Part shown: positions 34,550 to 42,582 of the stretch, piece after piece | How the letters are laid out: the number at the start of each line of letters is the position of its first letter | How positions within the stretch are numbered: position 1 is the stretch's first letter | Assembly: GCA_949743265.1 (NCBI GenBank) | Contig: CATJSX010000048.1 | Location: forward strand, 1-49,320 | DNA length: 49,320 nt | From: an uncultured Peptococcaceae bacterium | Lineage (GTDB): Bacteria > Bacillota > Peptococcia > Peptococcales > Peptococcaceae | Reading direction: 5' to 3' | The notes under the pieces: model-generated | Told to the model about the DNA's origin: nothing | What the model saw: the letters and a program-made list of their open reading frames with translations, nothing else | Database searches by the model: none | Translations under genes and position numbers: made by a program

Positions 34550-35254
34550 ATGGAAGATGACTATTTAAAAAATAAACGGATTTTACTAGTTGATGATGAA
34601 CAAGAATTACTGGATATGGTGACAACCATTCTAAAAGATGATGGCTACCGTCATATTATAGTGGCTAAAAACTTTCGGCAAGCTATTGCGTTAGCCAAAG
34701 AACATCAGCCGCAGATGGCTGTTATTGATGTGATGCTGCCTGATGGCAATGGTTTTGAGCTATTAAAACAATTAAAAAATGATGGCGACTATCCTGTTTT
34801 GTTTTTAACGGCTCGCGGTGAAGATGAAGACAAGCTCAAAGGTTTTGCCTTGGGCGCAGATGATTATATGGTCAAGCCATTTCTGCCGCAAGAATTGCTT
34901 TTCCGTGTCAAAGCTATTTTGCGCCGTAGCTACAAAAGCGAAAATCCTTTGGTTAAACTAAAGCACAGCGAAATTGATTTTGCTCGTGCCGAAGTGATCA
35001 AAGATGATTGTCATATTCCTCTGACTGCCAAAGAATACGAACTGTTATCAGCGCTTTATCGCAACGCTGGGCGCATCGTTACCATTGATGCGCTTTGTGA
35101 GGCTGCTTGGGGCGATAATCCTTTTGGCTATGAAAATTCTTTGATGGCGCATATTCGTCGTATCAGGGAAAAAATTGAACAAAATCCTTCACAACCAGTA
35201 TCTTTAGTTACGTTTAAAGGCTTAGGCTACAAATTGATAGTGGAGGAAAGGTAA
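34550..35254 (+). CDS. OmpR-type response regulator of the exporter locus
   Basis: A 234-residue regulator. Asp60 in AVIDVMLPDGNGFELL is the phosphorylation site, with the acidic pair DDE near 15-17 and the Lys in YMVKPFLP. The winged helix ends in LVTFKGLGYKLIVEE. AAGGTG at 34538-34543 supports the ATG at 34550; one at 34547 is also possible. The kinase gene starts at the base after the stop. It most likely regulates the divergent BcrA/SpaFEG-like exporter in response to antimicrobial peptides. Confidence 0.92.
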   Translation: MEDDYLKNKRILLVDDEQELLDMVTTILKDDGYRHIIVAKNFRQAIALAKEHQPQMAVIDVMLPDGNGFELLKQLKNDGDYPVLFLTARGEDEDKLKGFALGADDYMVKPFLPQELLFRVKAILRRSYKSENPLVKLKHSEIDFARAEVIKDDCHIPLTAKEYELLSALYRNAGRIVTIDALCEAAWGDNPFGYENSLMAHIRRIREKIEQNPSQPVSLVTFKGLGYKLIVEER

Positions 35255-36652
35255 ATGAAGAGCATTCCTAAACTTATTCGGCGCTTTGTGGGCATTTTGC
35301 TGCTCAGTTGTATAGCGCTTTTTGGACTCAATCTTGTCATCTTGGGTTTGATAACGGCTAGTCAAACGCCCAGTCGTCACCCATGGATAACGGCTCAAGA
35401 AATGGCAGACAGTTTGCAAATTGGAGAAAACGGTTATTGTTTGCCAGAAAATGAGCTGATTCAACTACAATCTGCTGGTGCATGGGCGATTTTTATTGAT
35501 AATGTTAATCATCAAGTAGTTTGGCAAACAGATAATCTTCCTGTACAGATTCCACGACAGTATACACTTTCTGATATTGCCAGTCTGACTCGCGGTTATA
35601 TTGACGGATATCCGACTTTTACTGGCGAAAAAGAAACGGGACTGATGGTTTTGGGTTATCCTAAAGATAGTTTTTGGAAAAATATGCAGCCTAGCTGGGA
35701 TTATCAGGCGATTGCCGAATTACCAAAAAATATGATTTTGATCGCCTTGCTTAACCTGCTAGTCATATTGTTGATTTATTTGATTGCCAATACCAAATTA
35801 CTTCATTCTGTCAAACCTATTGTTGTGGGCATTCAGGCATTGCCTACAGGCGAGGCGATTCATATTCGTGAAACGGGCGTGTTTTCGGAATTGGCTGCTA
35901 ATATCAATCGTACGTCAGAAATCTTGCAATCGCAAAATTATCGGTTGCACAAAAAAGAAACAGCAAGGGCCAACTGGATTGCTGGCGTTTCTCACGACAT
36001 TCGCACGCCTTTGTCAACGGTTGTTATTTATGGCAGTCAATTAGCAGCAGATATGACTTTGAGCGAAACAAATCGTCAAAAAGCGGCGGCTGTTGTTAAA
36101 CAAGGCGAGCGCATGGGCAAGTTGATTAACGATCTCAATTTGGCGTCAAAGCTGGAATATAATATGCAGCCAATCCATAAACAGCCGAAAAACGCTATTG
36201 CCGTTGTTAGACAAGTTGTAGTCGAAACGATCAATAGTGATTTTGACAAACGATATTTTTTGGAATGGGCAACGGATGAATATTTGACTTTCTGTTCTAT
36301 CAATGTTGATGAAAATTTGTTGAAACGCGCTGTGATGAATTTGATTCAAAATAGCATCAATCACAATGAAATGGGCTGTACTATTTATGTAGCGGTACAA
36401 AAAAATGATGATGATTGTGTAATTTTGGTAGAAGATGACGGTATTGGCGCTAGTGATCGGCAGATTGAGCAGATGGAGAAAGCGCCTCATTATATGCTTT
36501 GCGATACTAATACAGAAGAACAGCGGCATGGTCTGGGACTGCTCATTGTCAAGCAAATCGTTGCCGCTCATGAGGGACGGCTTGTTATTACTCATAGTGT
36601 TTATGGCGGCTTTGCAGCAAAAATTTTCTTGCCGTTATATGGCGAAAAATAA
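35255..36652 (+). CDS. Sensor histidine kinase of the exporter locus
   Basis: A 465-residue kinase. Two membrane spans (about 12-34 and 158-178) enclose an outer domain of about 120 residues; His247 lies in AGVSHDIRTPLSTVV. N box NLIQNSINHNE, G1 EDDGIGASD and G2 HGLGLLIVKQIVAAHEG are complete. The ample outer domain resembles NisK/SpaK-type kinases that sense lantibiotics directly. GGAGGAAAGG precedes the ATG. The stop codon is followed at once by the ribosome site of a LysR gene, so three genes appear to be co-transcribed. Confidence 0.92.
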   Translation: MKSIPKLIRRFVGILLLSCIALFGLNLVILGLITASQTPSRHPWITAQEMADSLQIGENGYCLPENELIQLQSAGAWAIFIDNVNHQVVWQTDNLPVQIPRQYTLSDIASLTRGYIDGYPTFTGEKETGLMVLGYPKDSFWKNMQPSWDYQAIAELPKNMILIALLNLLVILLIYLIANTKLLHSVKPIVVGIQALPTGEAIHIRETGVFSELAANINRTSEILQSQNYRLHKKETARANWIAGVSHDIRTPLSTVVIYGSQLAADMTLSETNRQKAAAVVKQGERMGKLINDLNLASKLEYNMQPIHKQPKNAIAVVRQVVVETINSDFDKRYFLEWATDEYLTFCSINVDENLLKRAVMNLIQNSINHNEMGCTIYVAVQKNDDDCVILVEDDGIGASDRQIEQMEKAPHYMLCDTNTEEQRHGLGLLIVKQIVAAHEGRLVITHSVYGGFAAKIFLPLYGEK

Positions 36653-36665
36653 AGGAGGTTTTTTC

Positions 36666-37571
36666 ATGCGTTTGGAATGGATACGTTGTTTTGAAGAAGT
36701 GGTTCATACTACATCATTTACTAAAGCGGCACAGAATCTGTATATTACTCAGCCTGCTGTGACCAAAATTATTCGTTCTTTAGAAACGGAAGTAGGTGAA
36801 AAATTGCTGATTAGGAGCACGTCTGGCGTTACATTAACCGAGGCAGGAAAAATTTTTCATCGTTTTGCTCGCCGCATTTTGCAGGATTACAATCAATATT
36901 TATTAGAAATGAATCAATACAAAGATTATTCGCTATCGTGTGCCGACGTGATTGAGCTGGCCATTTCTCCATTACTTTTACAAGCCTATTATCAGTCGAT
37001 TACTCAACAAATCGCCCAGCATTTTCCGCAAGTGACGTTGCGTTTTGTGGAGACTGATATAGATACGTCGGTTAAACTAATTAGTGATAATCCTCAGACA
37101 TTGGGGCTAACTTTGTATAATGAACATTTTGGTTATCTGCTGAATGAACGAATTTCGGTGACTTGTTTATGCGAAACGGAGGTGGTTATTTGTGCGTCTA
37201 ACCGTTCGCGCTATGCGTCGCTTCGTTCGATTACACCGCAAGATATTCCTTTTGAAAAAATCATTTCCATAGAATTTGGCAAAGGCAAAGATAACCCTAT
37301 TCAGCCCAACGGAACGTTTAATTTTTATACCACCAATTTAGCATTGGTAAAGCAAAAATTGCTGGATGATGCGGAAGTTTGTGTTTCATTGCCGCGTTTG
37401 ATTGCGGAAAAAGAGTTGATTTCTCCAGAAATTGTTCAACTGGATACCGTAGAAAAAACGGCGGCGTCTATCATTTTTTTATATAATAAATCGGCGCCAG
37501 AACTTAAATTTTATGGTCAGCCGTTTATTGCGCAGTTTAGTCGGATTTTAAAACAAATTTTTGATGAATAA
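36666..37571 (+). CDS. LysR-family transcriptional regulator
   Basis: A 301-residue protein with an N-terminal LysR helix-turn-helix (about 1-60; FTKAAQNLYITQPAVTKIIR) and a substrate-binding-like effector domain. The start at 36666 follows AAAGGAGG (36651-36658) by seven bases, and that site overlaps the kinase stop codon. A LysR gene as third member of a two-component operon is unusual. Its target and ligand are unknown; the amidohydrolase/transporter genes downstream have their own TetR regulator. Confidence 0.9.
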   Translation: MRLEWIRCFEEVVHTTSFTKAAQNLYITQPAVTKIIRSLETEVGEKLLIRSTSGVTLTEAGKIFHRFARRILQDYNQYLLEMNQYKDYSLSCADVIELAISPLLLQAYYQSITQQIAQHFPQVTLRFVETDIDTSVKLISDNPQTLGLTLYNEHFGYLLNERISVTCLCETEVVICASNRSRYASLRSITPQDIPFEKIISIEFGKGKDNPIQPNGTFNFYTTNLALVKQKLLDDAEVCVSLPRLIAEKELISPEIVQLDTVEKTAASIIFLYNKSAPELKFYGQPFIAQFSRILKQIFDE

Positions 37572-37610
37572 TGGTTGTTTAATGTTTAAGATGAGATGAC
37601 GCATTACTTT

Positions 37611-37640
37611 TGTTTAAATCCTTTGAAATTATGGTATAAT
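37611..37640 (+). promoter_or_regulatory. Putative promoter for rubredoxin
   Basis: TATAAT at 37635-37640 with a weak TGTTTA -35-like box at 37611-37616 (18-base spacer), 30 bases before the start codon. Confidence 0.5.
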
Positions 37641-37670
37641 AATGACAGATGAAATAAAGGAGGTCTTTTC

Positions 37671-37826
37671 ATGGATAAATATGAATGCCCTTGCGGCTAT
37701 ATTTATGATCCCAAAGAAGGCGATACGGACAATAATGTCGATCCGGGCACAGCTTTTGCCGATTTGCCAGAAGATTGGTTATGTCCTATTTGCGGTTTGG
37801 GCAAAGAACATTTTTATAAACATTGA
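37671..37826 (+). CDS. Rubredoxin
   Basis: A 51-residue iron-sulfur-free electron carrier that binds one Fe by four Cys. The second knuckle CPICGLG and the body [10 protein letters not shown] and [12 protein letters not shown] are canonical. The first knuckle reads ECPCGY, that is C-x-C-G, one residue shorter than the usual C-x-x-C-G. A strong AAAGGAGGT site precedes the ATG. It probably serves in oxygen or peroxide detoxification in an anaerobe. It is monocistronic, with a promoter and a terminator of its own. Confidence 0.93.
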   Translation: MDKYECPCGYIYDPKEGDTDNNVDPGTAFADLPEDWLCPICGLGKEHFYKH

Positions 37827-37842
37827 TTGAGAGTGATTAGCG

Positions 37843-37897
37843 AAAAGCTCTCCGTCAAACGGTAGACGATGGCGTCGCCGTTTGACGGAGAGCTTTT
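37843..37897. terminator. Very strong bidirectional terminator
   Basis: Perfect 20-bp arms at 37843-37862 and 37878-37897 (core CTCTCCGTCAAACGG), extended by an inner GACG/CGTC pairing, with A and T runs at the outer ends. It ends the rubredoxin transcript and, in the other direction, that of the amidohydrolase. Confidence 0.92.
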
Positions 37898-37971
37898 TAT
37901 TTTGGCTTTGAGTAATATCTCTATGAGCGGCCAAGATAATCAGCCGCTTTGTTTGTTACACCAATATCGTT

Positions 37972-38820
37972 TCATTTTAACGCCAATAATTCAGCGGCAT
38001 TATCATAGAAAACTTTTTTTAGTACATGGGGTTTTAAACCACTATTTTTGTAATAGTTAATACCGTCTTCCATAGAAATGAGCGGATAAGTTGTTCCGTA
38101 TAGGATTTTATCTGATAAAATATAATTAGCCGCTTGGACATATTCTTGACAAGAGGGGACGTTTAATAAATAAATATCGGGACAAATATACAGATTTGCT
38201 CTCTCAAAAGCTAACGCACAAATCTGTGTAACCCAAGGCCAACCGCCATGACAAACAACAATTTTAAGGTTTGGAAAATCTCGTACCACTTGGTCTATTA
38301 TTTGAGGCATATAATAATCAGCAGAAGGACTGCCTAAGCCGCCAAAAGTAATTGCTGTTAAGATATTTTCTTGCGCTAACTTTTCGTAAAGAGGATACAG
38401 TTTTTCTTTGTCATTGGCATAAAGCGCTGGCTGTGTTTTATAGATAGAAGGTTCTAACAATACGCCATGGCATGGACCCTGAACGACGTATTGCTCAATT
38501 TCCAGTAAAGAAGCTTGGGTATCTTGCACATCTAGTCCCGCCATTGCCACAAATTGCTGTGGATATAGCTGCAACAAATCTATCAAATCTTGGTTAGTAC
38601 TTTCGATATTGTCTGCTCGACGAATTGGAACGCACGCTTTCACAACACCCAATTGCTCCATTTCTTGCACTAATTCTTCTAAAGAACGATGTCGTGCGGA
38701 AGCGGCGGTTTTAGCGCCATATTTTGGTGAAAGTGTTTGGTCAATTTCTTCGATATTAGTAAAAAGATAATCTTTTAAATAACCTTGAAAAGGCGGTCGT
38801 ACACGAAAATCAATAATCAT
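37972..38820 (-). CDS. Amidohydrolase-2 family protein with altered metal motif
   Basis: A 282-residue protein of the amidohydrolase (ACMSD-like TIM barrel) superfamily: IVVCHGGWPWV carries the conserved His-Gly-Gly, CPDIYLLN follows, and YGTTYPLISME replaces the usual GSDYP-type end. The first strand reads MIIDFRVRPP, where most members have a His-x-His pair that binds the metal; here both His are absent. Either a subfamily with a different metal site or an enzyme that works without it. AAGGAG precedes the ATG. It lies in the same direction as the DASS transporter upstream, so a joint role in uptake and breakdown of an organic acid is plausible. Confidence 0.82.
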   Translation of the reverse strand: MIIDFRVRPPFQGYLKDYLFTNIEEIDQTLSPKYGAKTAASARHRSLEELVQEMEQLGVVKACVPIRRADNIESTNQDLIDLLQLYPQQFVAMAGLDVQDTQASLLEIEQYVVQGPCHGVLLEPSIYKTQPALYANDKEKLYPLYEKLAQENILTAITFGGLGSPSADYYMPQIIDQVVRDFPNLKIVVCHGGWPWVTQICALAFERANLYICPDIYLLNVPSCQEYVQAANYILSDKILYGTTYPLISMEDGINYYKNSGLKPHVLKKVFYDNAAELLALK

Positions 38821-38891
38821 GATCTACACTCCTTATCGTTAATAGAATCTGTTTGAAAGATTTTCCTATCGTTGGCTATAATTGGGATAAA

Positions 38892-38921
38892 TTGATGTTT
38901 AAAAACAAAATTCAACATCAA
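38892..38921. terminator. Possible weak terminator after the transporter gene
   Basis: Arms TTGATGTT (38892-38899) and AACATCAA (38914-38921) with a 14-base AT-rich loop. T tract on the minus strand is poor, so partial readthrough into the amidohydrolase gene is likely. Confidence 0.4.
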
Positions 38922-38927
38922 ATAGCG

Positions 38928-40301
38928 TTATGAAAGCAGCCCAATGAGCAGCCAATATGGGATTCCTAAAACTAAAAGATACGCTAAACAAATGATCATC
39001 TTGCAGCCCATTACTTTCATGAAATCTTTTAAATAAATATTACCAAAGCCAAACGTAATAATCCATAAAGTGGATTCATAGGGAAATAACAAATTGTTTG
39101 TCGCTTCATACAACGTATACAAGACAGGATAAGGATTTACGCCTAAATCTAGACAAATTTGTACCAATGGCGGACTGAATACGGCAAATTCAGCGCCGGG
39201 CGTCATTAAAAAGTTACCCAACATAATAATTAGCCATACAGAGCCAATGAAGACGAAATGATTGGCATTTTCTAAAATAGGCAGTACAGTTTGTGAGAAA
39301 ACAGGACCAATCCCTACGGCATTAGCAGCGCTGCCAATGCTCATACAAGCGGTAATAAAGATTAACGTGCCGAAATTGACGTTAGCAATATCTGCTTTTT
39401 CACCGATTTGGAATCCCGGAAAAAATAAAATAAACGGCGCTATCAAGAAACCATACATCATATCTATACCATGAAACGATGTCGTCAATAAAAACAGCAA
39501 TAAAGAAATAAGAATAAGCATGACTTTCTTTTCCGCTTTGGTGACAGGGGGCATGGTTTGTAATTGTTCTACAAAATAATTTTTGCTATCAATCGGTTGT
39601 TCTGGCCTCATCAGTAGGATAGTCATCAAACCGAGCACGTAACACAGTGGAATAAATACGATATTTTGTACAAAAAAATCGACATAACCTAACGGCAGCG
39701 GCGTAATAGTTGATGCTATGCCGAATAAAACACCAATGCCATTTGGCGTATAAATAAAATTACCTGCTTCCAGAAAACCCATCATGGTAGCAATCATAAT
39801 TCCAGCGGAAGCTTTCGTTTTGCCTAACTCTAGGGCTTGACAAATGCCATAAGCAATTCCGATTAAAGCGATACCCGTTAAAGTACTGGGCACTAATAGG
39901 TTGATTAAAATTCCTAACGTAATCAAGCCATAAATAATTCCTGCATAAGTTCCTCCCGTTTTGGCAATACACCAATAAGCCATACGCTTCATCAAAGTTG
40001 TGCGCTGGACAATATTAACCAAAACTAAACTGCCGAAAACCATCCATGGAATCGTTCCTGTCCAACTAGATAATACTGTAGATAAAGGCGCTACGCCAAA
40101 TAATGCATAGCCGAACATTAAACAAATAGAGGCAATAGCAATGTCAACCACATCAAAAATAAACATCAGAATAGCAAAAGCAGTAATGATCAAAAAATTG
40201 CGCATCGGCATTGTAAAAGTTTCTGACATTGGCAGAAAGAAAAGACAAAAAGGAACAAAAAATATGATTAACCACTTAATATAGATTTTTTCTTTTGTCA
40301 T
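38928..40301 (-). CDS. DASS-family (SLC13-like) anion symporter
   Basis: A 457-residue membrane protein with about 12 spans. The family of divalent anion:Na+ symporters carries di- and tricarboxylates or sulfate. Supporting stretches are the first signature LLVPSTLTGIALIGIAYGIC, in which SxT pairs with the second at MTPGAEFAVFSPPLVQICLD, and the end FPYESTLWIITFGFGNIYLK. The gene is preceded by a typical AGGAGGT site. A TetR regulator is divergently encoded 260 bases away. The exact substrate (for example succinate, malate or citrate) cannot be told from the sequence. Confidence 0.85.
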   Translation of the reverse strand: MTKEKIYIKWLIIFFVPFCLFFLPMSETFTMPMRNFLIITAFAILMFIFDVVDIAIASICLMFGYALFGVAPLSTVLSSWTGTIPWMVFGSLVLVNIVQRTTLMKRMAYWCIAKTGGTYAGIIYGLITLGILINLLVPSTLTGIALIGIAYGICQALELGKTKASAGIMIATMMGFLEAGNFIYTPNGIGVLFGIASTITPLPLGYVDFFVQNIVFIPLCYVLGLMTILLMRPEQPIDSKNYFVEQLQTMPPVTKAEKKVMLILISLLLFLLTTSFHGIDMMYGFLIAPFILFFPGFQIGEKADIANVNFGTLIFITACMSIGSAANAVGIGPVFSQTVLPILENANHFVFIGSVWLIIMLGNFLMTPGAEFAVFSPPLVQICLDLGVNPYPVLYTLYEATNNLLFPYESTLWIITFGFGNIYLKDFMKVMGCKMIICLAYLLVLGIPYWLLIGLLS

Positions 40302-40452
40302 AAAACAGACCTCCTTTTGTTGGTGCGAAAATATGACCAGCGCTGGATTGCTTAACGGATAAGAATATTATAAAAAGAGAGCTGTTTTGATAAAAGCTGC
40401 AATTGGAGAGCTATTGTTTCATTCAGATACGATTCGGCGGGCTTGTTGCGGT

Positions 40453-40480
40453 ATGAGACAAAGTAGGAATAATGTCTTAT
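40453..40480. promoter_or_regulatory. Candidate TetR operator
   Basis: Imperfect palindrome ATGAGACA (40453-40460) and TGTCTTAT (40473-40480), 7 of 8 positions complementary, 12-base spacer. It lies between the divergent transporter and TetR genes, as expected for an autoregulating operator. Confidence 0.4.
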
Positions 40481-40572
40481 GAGCGGAATTACTTATGAAA
40501 AAGATAAAAAAATATGGTATAATAAACATACTATAAATTTTTATTTATCTAACCAAAAACGAGGTGATTATA

Positions 40573-41124
40573 GTGGTTTATCGCCAAACAACGAAACAGC
40601 TTTTGTTTGAATCTTTTCGAGAATTGACGCTGACTAATTCGCTGAAGGATATTTCTGTTAATGATATTGTCATCAATTGTAATGTATCTCGCGCAACATT
40701 TTATCGATATTTTCAGGACAAATACGACTTAATGACTCAGTATTATTGTCAGCAAATTGATTGTATTTGTCAAAAACACCTCGTTGAAAATAATGATTTA
40801 TTCAGTATGCAGATAGAATACAATACTTATATTCAGCAAAATCTTAAGTATTTTCGCAATTTAGCGCAATATGACGGGCAAAATAATGTTTTTGAAACGA
40901 TTTATACTTACTGCGTCAATATGCATATTCAGCATGCGAAGAAGTATTATTCAGATGGAAATTTACCCGACGATCTATTGTTTGCGATACAATATCATGC
41001 CTTAGGCGGAATCAGCATGTTAAAAAAATGGTTAAATGGTGAGATTAAGGCGACGTTAGAGCAATATAATCATTACATTTCTAATTGCATGCCTAATATG
41101 ATTAAGGATTTGTATGTGGATTAA
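40573..41124 (+). CDS. TetR/AcrR-family transcriptional regulator
   Basis: A 183-residue protein with an N-terminal TetR helix-turn-helix (about 10-50; ISVNDIVINCNVSRATFYRY, followed by FQDKYDLM) and an all-helical C-terminal domain of the type found in DhaS-like and TetR_C_7 regulators. The start is the GTG at 40573 with GAGGTG six bases upstream; the earlier GTG at 40564 lies within that site. It is divergent from the DASS transporter, which it probably represses. Confidence 0.88.
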   Translation: MVYRQTTKQLLFESFRELTLTNSLKDISVNDIVINCNVSRATFYRYFQDKYDLMTQYYCQQIDCICQKHLVENNDLFSMQIEYNTYIQQNLKYFRNLAQYDGQNNVFETIYTYCVNMHIQHAKKYYSDGNLPDDLLFAIQYHALGGISMLKKWLNGEIKATLEQYNHYISNCMPNMIKDLYVD

Positions 41125-41139
41125 GTTATATCCTAAAAG

Positions 41140-41176
41140 AAAGTTCCCAATTGATTTTAATCAGTCAGGAACTTTT
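41140..41176. terminator. Terminator between TetR and Obg genes
   Basis: Stem AAAGTTCC (41140-41147) with GGAACTTT (41168-41175), with an additional inner TGATT/AATCA pairing. It converges between a plus-strand and a minus-strand gene, so it may serve both. Confidence 0.65.
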
Positions 41177-41226
41177 ATTGATATATCAATTTTTATTGTT
41201 GTTAGCTGCAATAACCTCTTGGCGAT

Positions 41227-42504
41227 TTAGTCAACAAAATCAAATTCAATTTCGTTGATACGCACGGTATTGCCGTCTTTAGCGCCAGCTTTGCGCAGTT
41301 CTGATACAACGCCCATTGCTTCCATAATTTGCAGAAATCTAGTTACGGCGTCGTCATTGTCGAATTGTGTGCGATTCCAATGCCGATCAATTTCTGGACC
41401 GTAGACCACAAAAGCGCCATCATCATCTCGCTTGAGATAAAATTTCGGTTTCTCTTCGACTTTAGTAACTTTCAGCGCGGTGTCTTCAGCGGGTGCTGCT
41501 GCTTCGAGCGGAATGGTGTCAAGAATTTCGTTAAGACGATAAATTAAAGGGCGCAATCCTTCGCCGGTAGCTGCGGAAATGGGAAAAATTTCATATTCGG
41601 GCAAAGATTCTTTCAGCCTTTTTAAATTCTCATTTTCCTTTAAAGTTAAATCGACTTTATTGGCAGCGATAATCATAGGGCGTTCAAGCAAAAAATGATT
41701 ATATTTGGCTAGTTCGTTATTAACCGTATGAAAATCCGCTAAGGGATCACGTCCTTCGGAGCCGCTAATATCTAAAACATGAACTAATACTCGTGTTCTT
41801 TCAGTATGGCGTAAAAAACGATGCCCCAAACCAGCTCCTTCTGCTGCGCCTTCAATTAGTCCCGGAATATCTGCCATAACAAAACTTTTGCCTTCGTCAA
41901 TTTTAACGACGCCTAAATTAGGCGTAATAGTGGTGAAATGGTAATCAGCAATTTTAGGTTTCGCAGCAGAAACATGAGCAATTAACGTTGATTTTCCCAC
42001 ATTGGGAAAACCCACCAAACCAACATCGGCTAAAAGTTTTAGTTCTAATGTGATCCAGCGTTCTTCACCTTTATCGCCATTTTCAGCTAAGGTTGGCGCA
42101 CGATGCGTAGCAGAAACGAAATGCGTATTGCCGCGACCGCCTTTGCCGCCTTTGGCTACCGTAACGGTTTGTCCAGCAGTTGTCAGATCAGCCAGAATCT
42201 GTTCGCTTTCGGCATCACGCACCACCGTACCGACAGGCACTAATAAAATTTTATCATCAGCGCTCCGTCCGTGCTGATTGCTGCCTTGCCCATGTGCTCC
42301 CCGCTCTGCCTTATAGTGTGTATGATAACGAAAGTCAATTAACGTTCGCAAACCTTCGTCAGCTTTTAGAATAATAGAGCCGCCATTGCCACCGTCGCCG
42401 CCAGCTGGTCCGCCCATAGGAACATATTTTTCTCGCCGAAAGGCGACAATACCATTGCCGCCATCGCCGGCTTTTACATTAACTTTTGCATAATCATAAA
42501 ACAT
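41227..42504 (-). CDS. obg: GTPase Obg (ribosome assembly and stress GTPase)
   Basis: A 425-residue protein with the three Obg modules in order. The glycine-rich Obg fold (1-158) contains GGPAGGDGGNGGSIILKADE and KGGKGGRGNTHF. The G domain (about 159-330) has G1 GFPNVGKST at 165-173, then FTTITPN, DIPGLIEGA and NKVD. The OCT domain at the end has FVVYGPEIDRHWNRTQFDND. Obg supports 50S ribosome assembly and links GTP level to growth and sporulation control. All motifs are intact. Here rpmA/rplU do not lie upstream, a common but not universal neighbourhood. Confidence 0.97.
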   Translation of the reverse strand: MFYDYAKVNVKAGDGGNGIVAFRREKYVPMGGPAGGDGGNGGSIILKADEGLRTLIDFRYHTHYKAERGAHGQGSNQHGRSADDKILLVPVGTVVRDAESEQILADLTTAGQTVTVAKGGKGGRGNTHFVSATHRAPTLAENGDKGEERWITLELKLLADVGLVGFPNVGKSTLIAHVSAAKPKIADYHFTTITPNLGVVKIDEGKSFVMADIPGLIEGAAEGAGLGHRFLRHTERTRVLVHVLDISGSEGRDPLADFHTVNNELAKYNHFLLERPMIIAANKVDLTLKENENLKRLKESLPEYEIFPISAATGEGLRPLIYRLNEILDTIPLEAAAPAEDTALKVTKVEEKPKFYLKRDDDGAFVVYGPEIDRHWNRTQFDNDDAVTRFLQIMEAMGVVSELRKAGAKDGNTVRINEIEFDFVD

Positions 42505-42582
42505 CGTTAATTCACCTTCTACGCATAGTGCGCCCTATCTTTTTTATTTATTATAGTAGTAAAATGGTTGTATCTAAAAAAT

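Noticed and set aside
31560-37571. Lanthipeptide biosynthesis cluster
   Set aside because: Only the exporter and two-component genes are present; no LanB, LanC, LanM, LanT or precursor peptide was seen.
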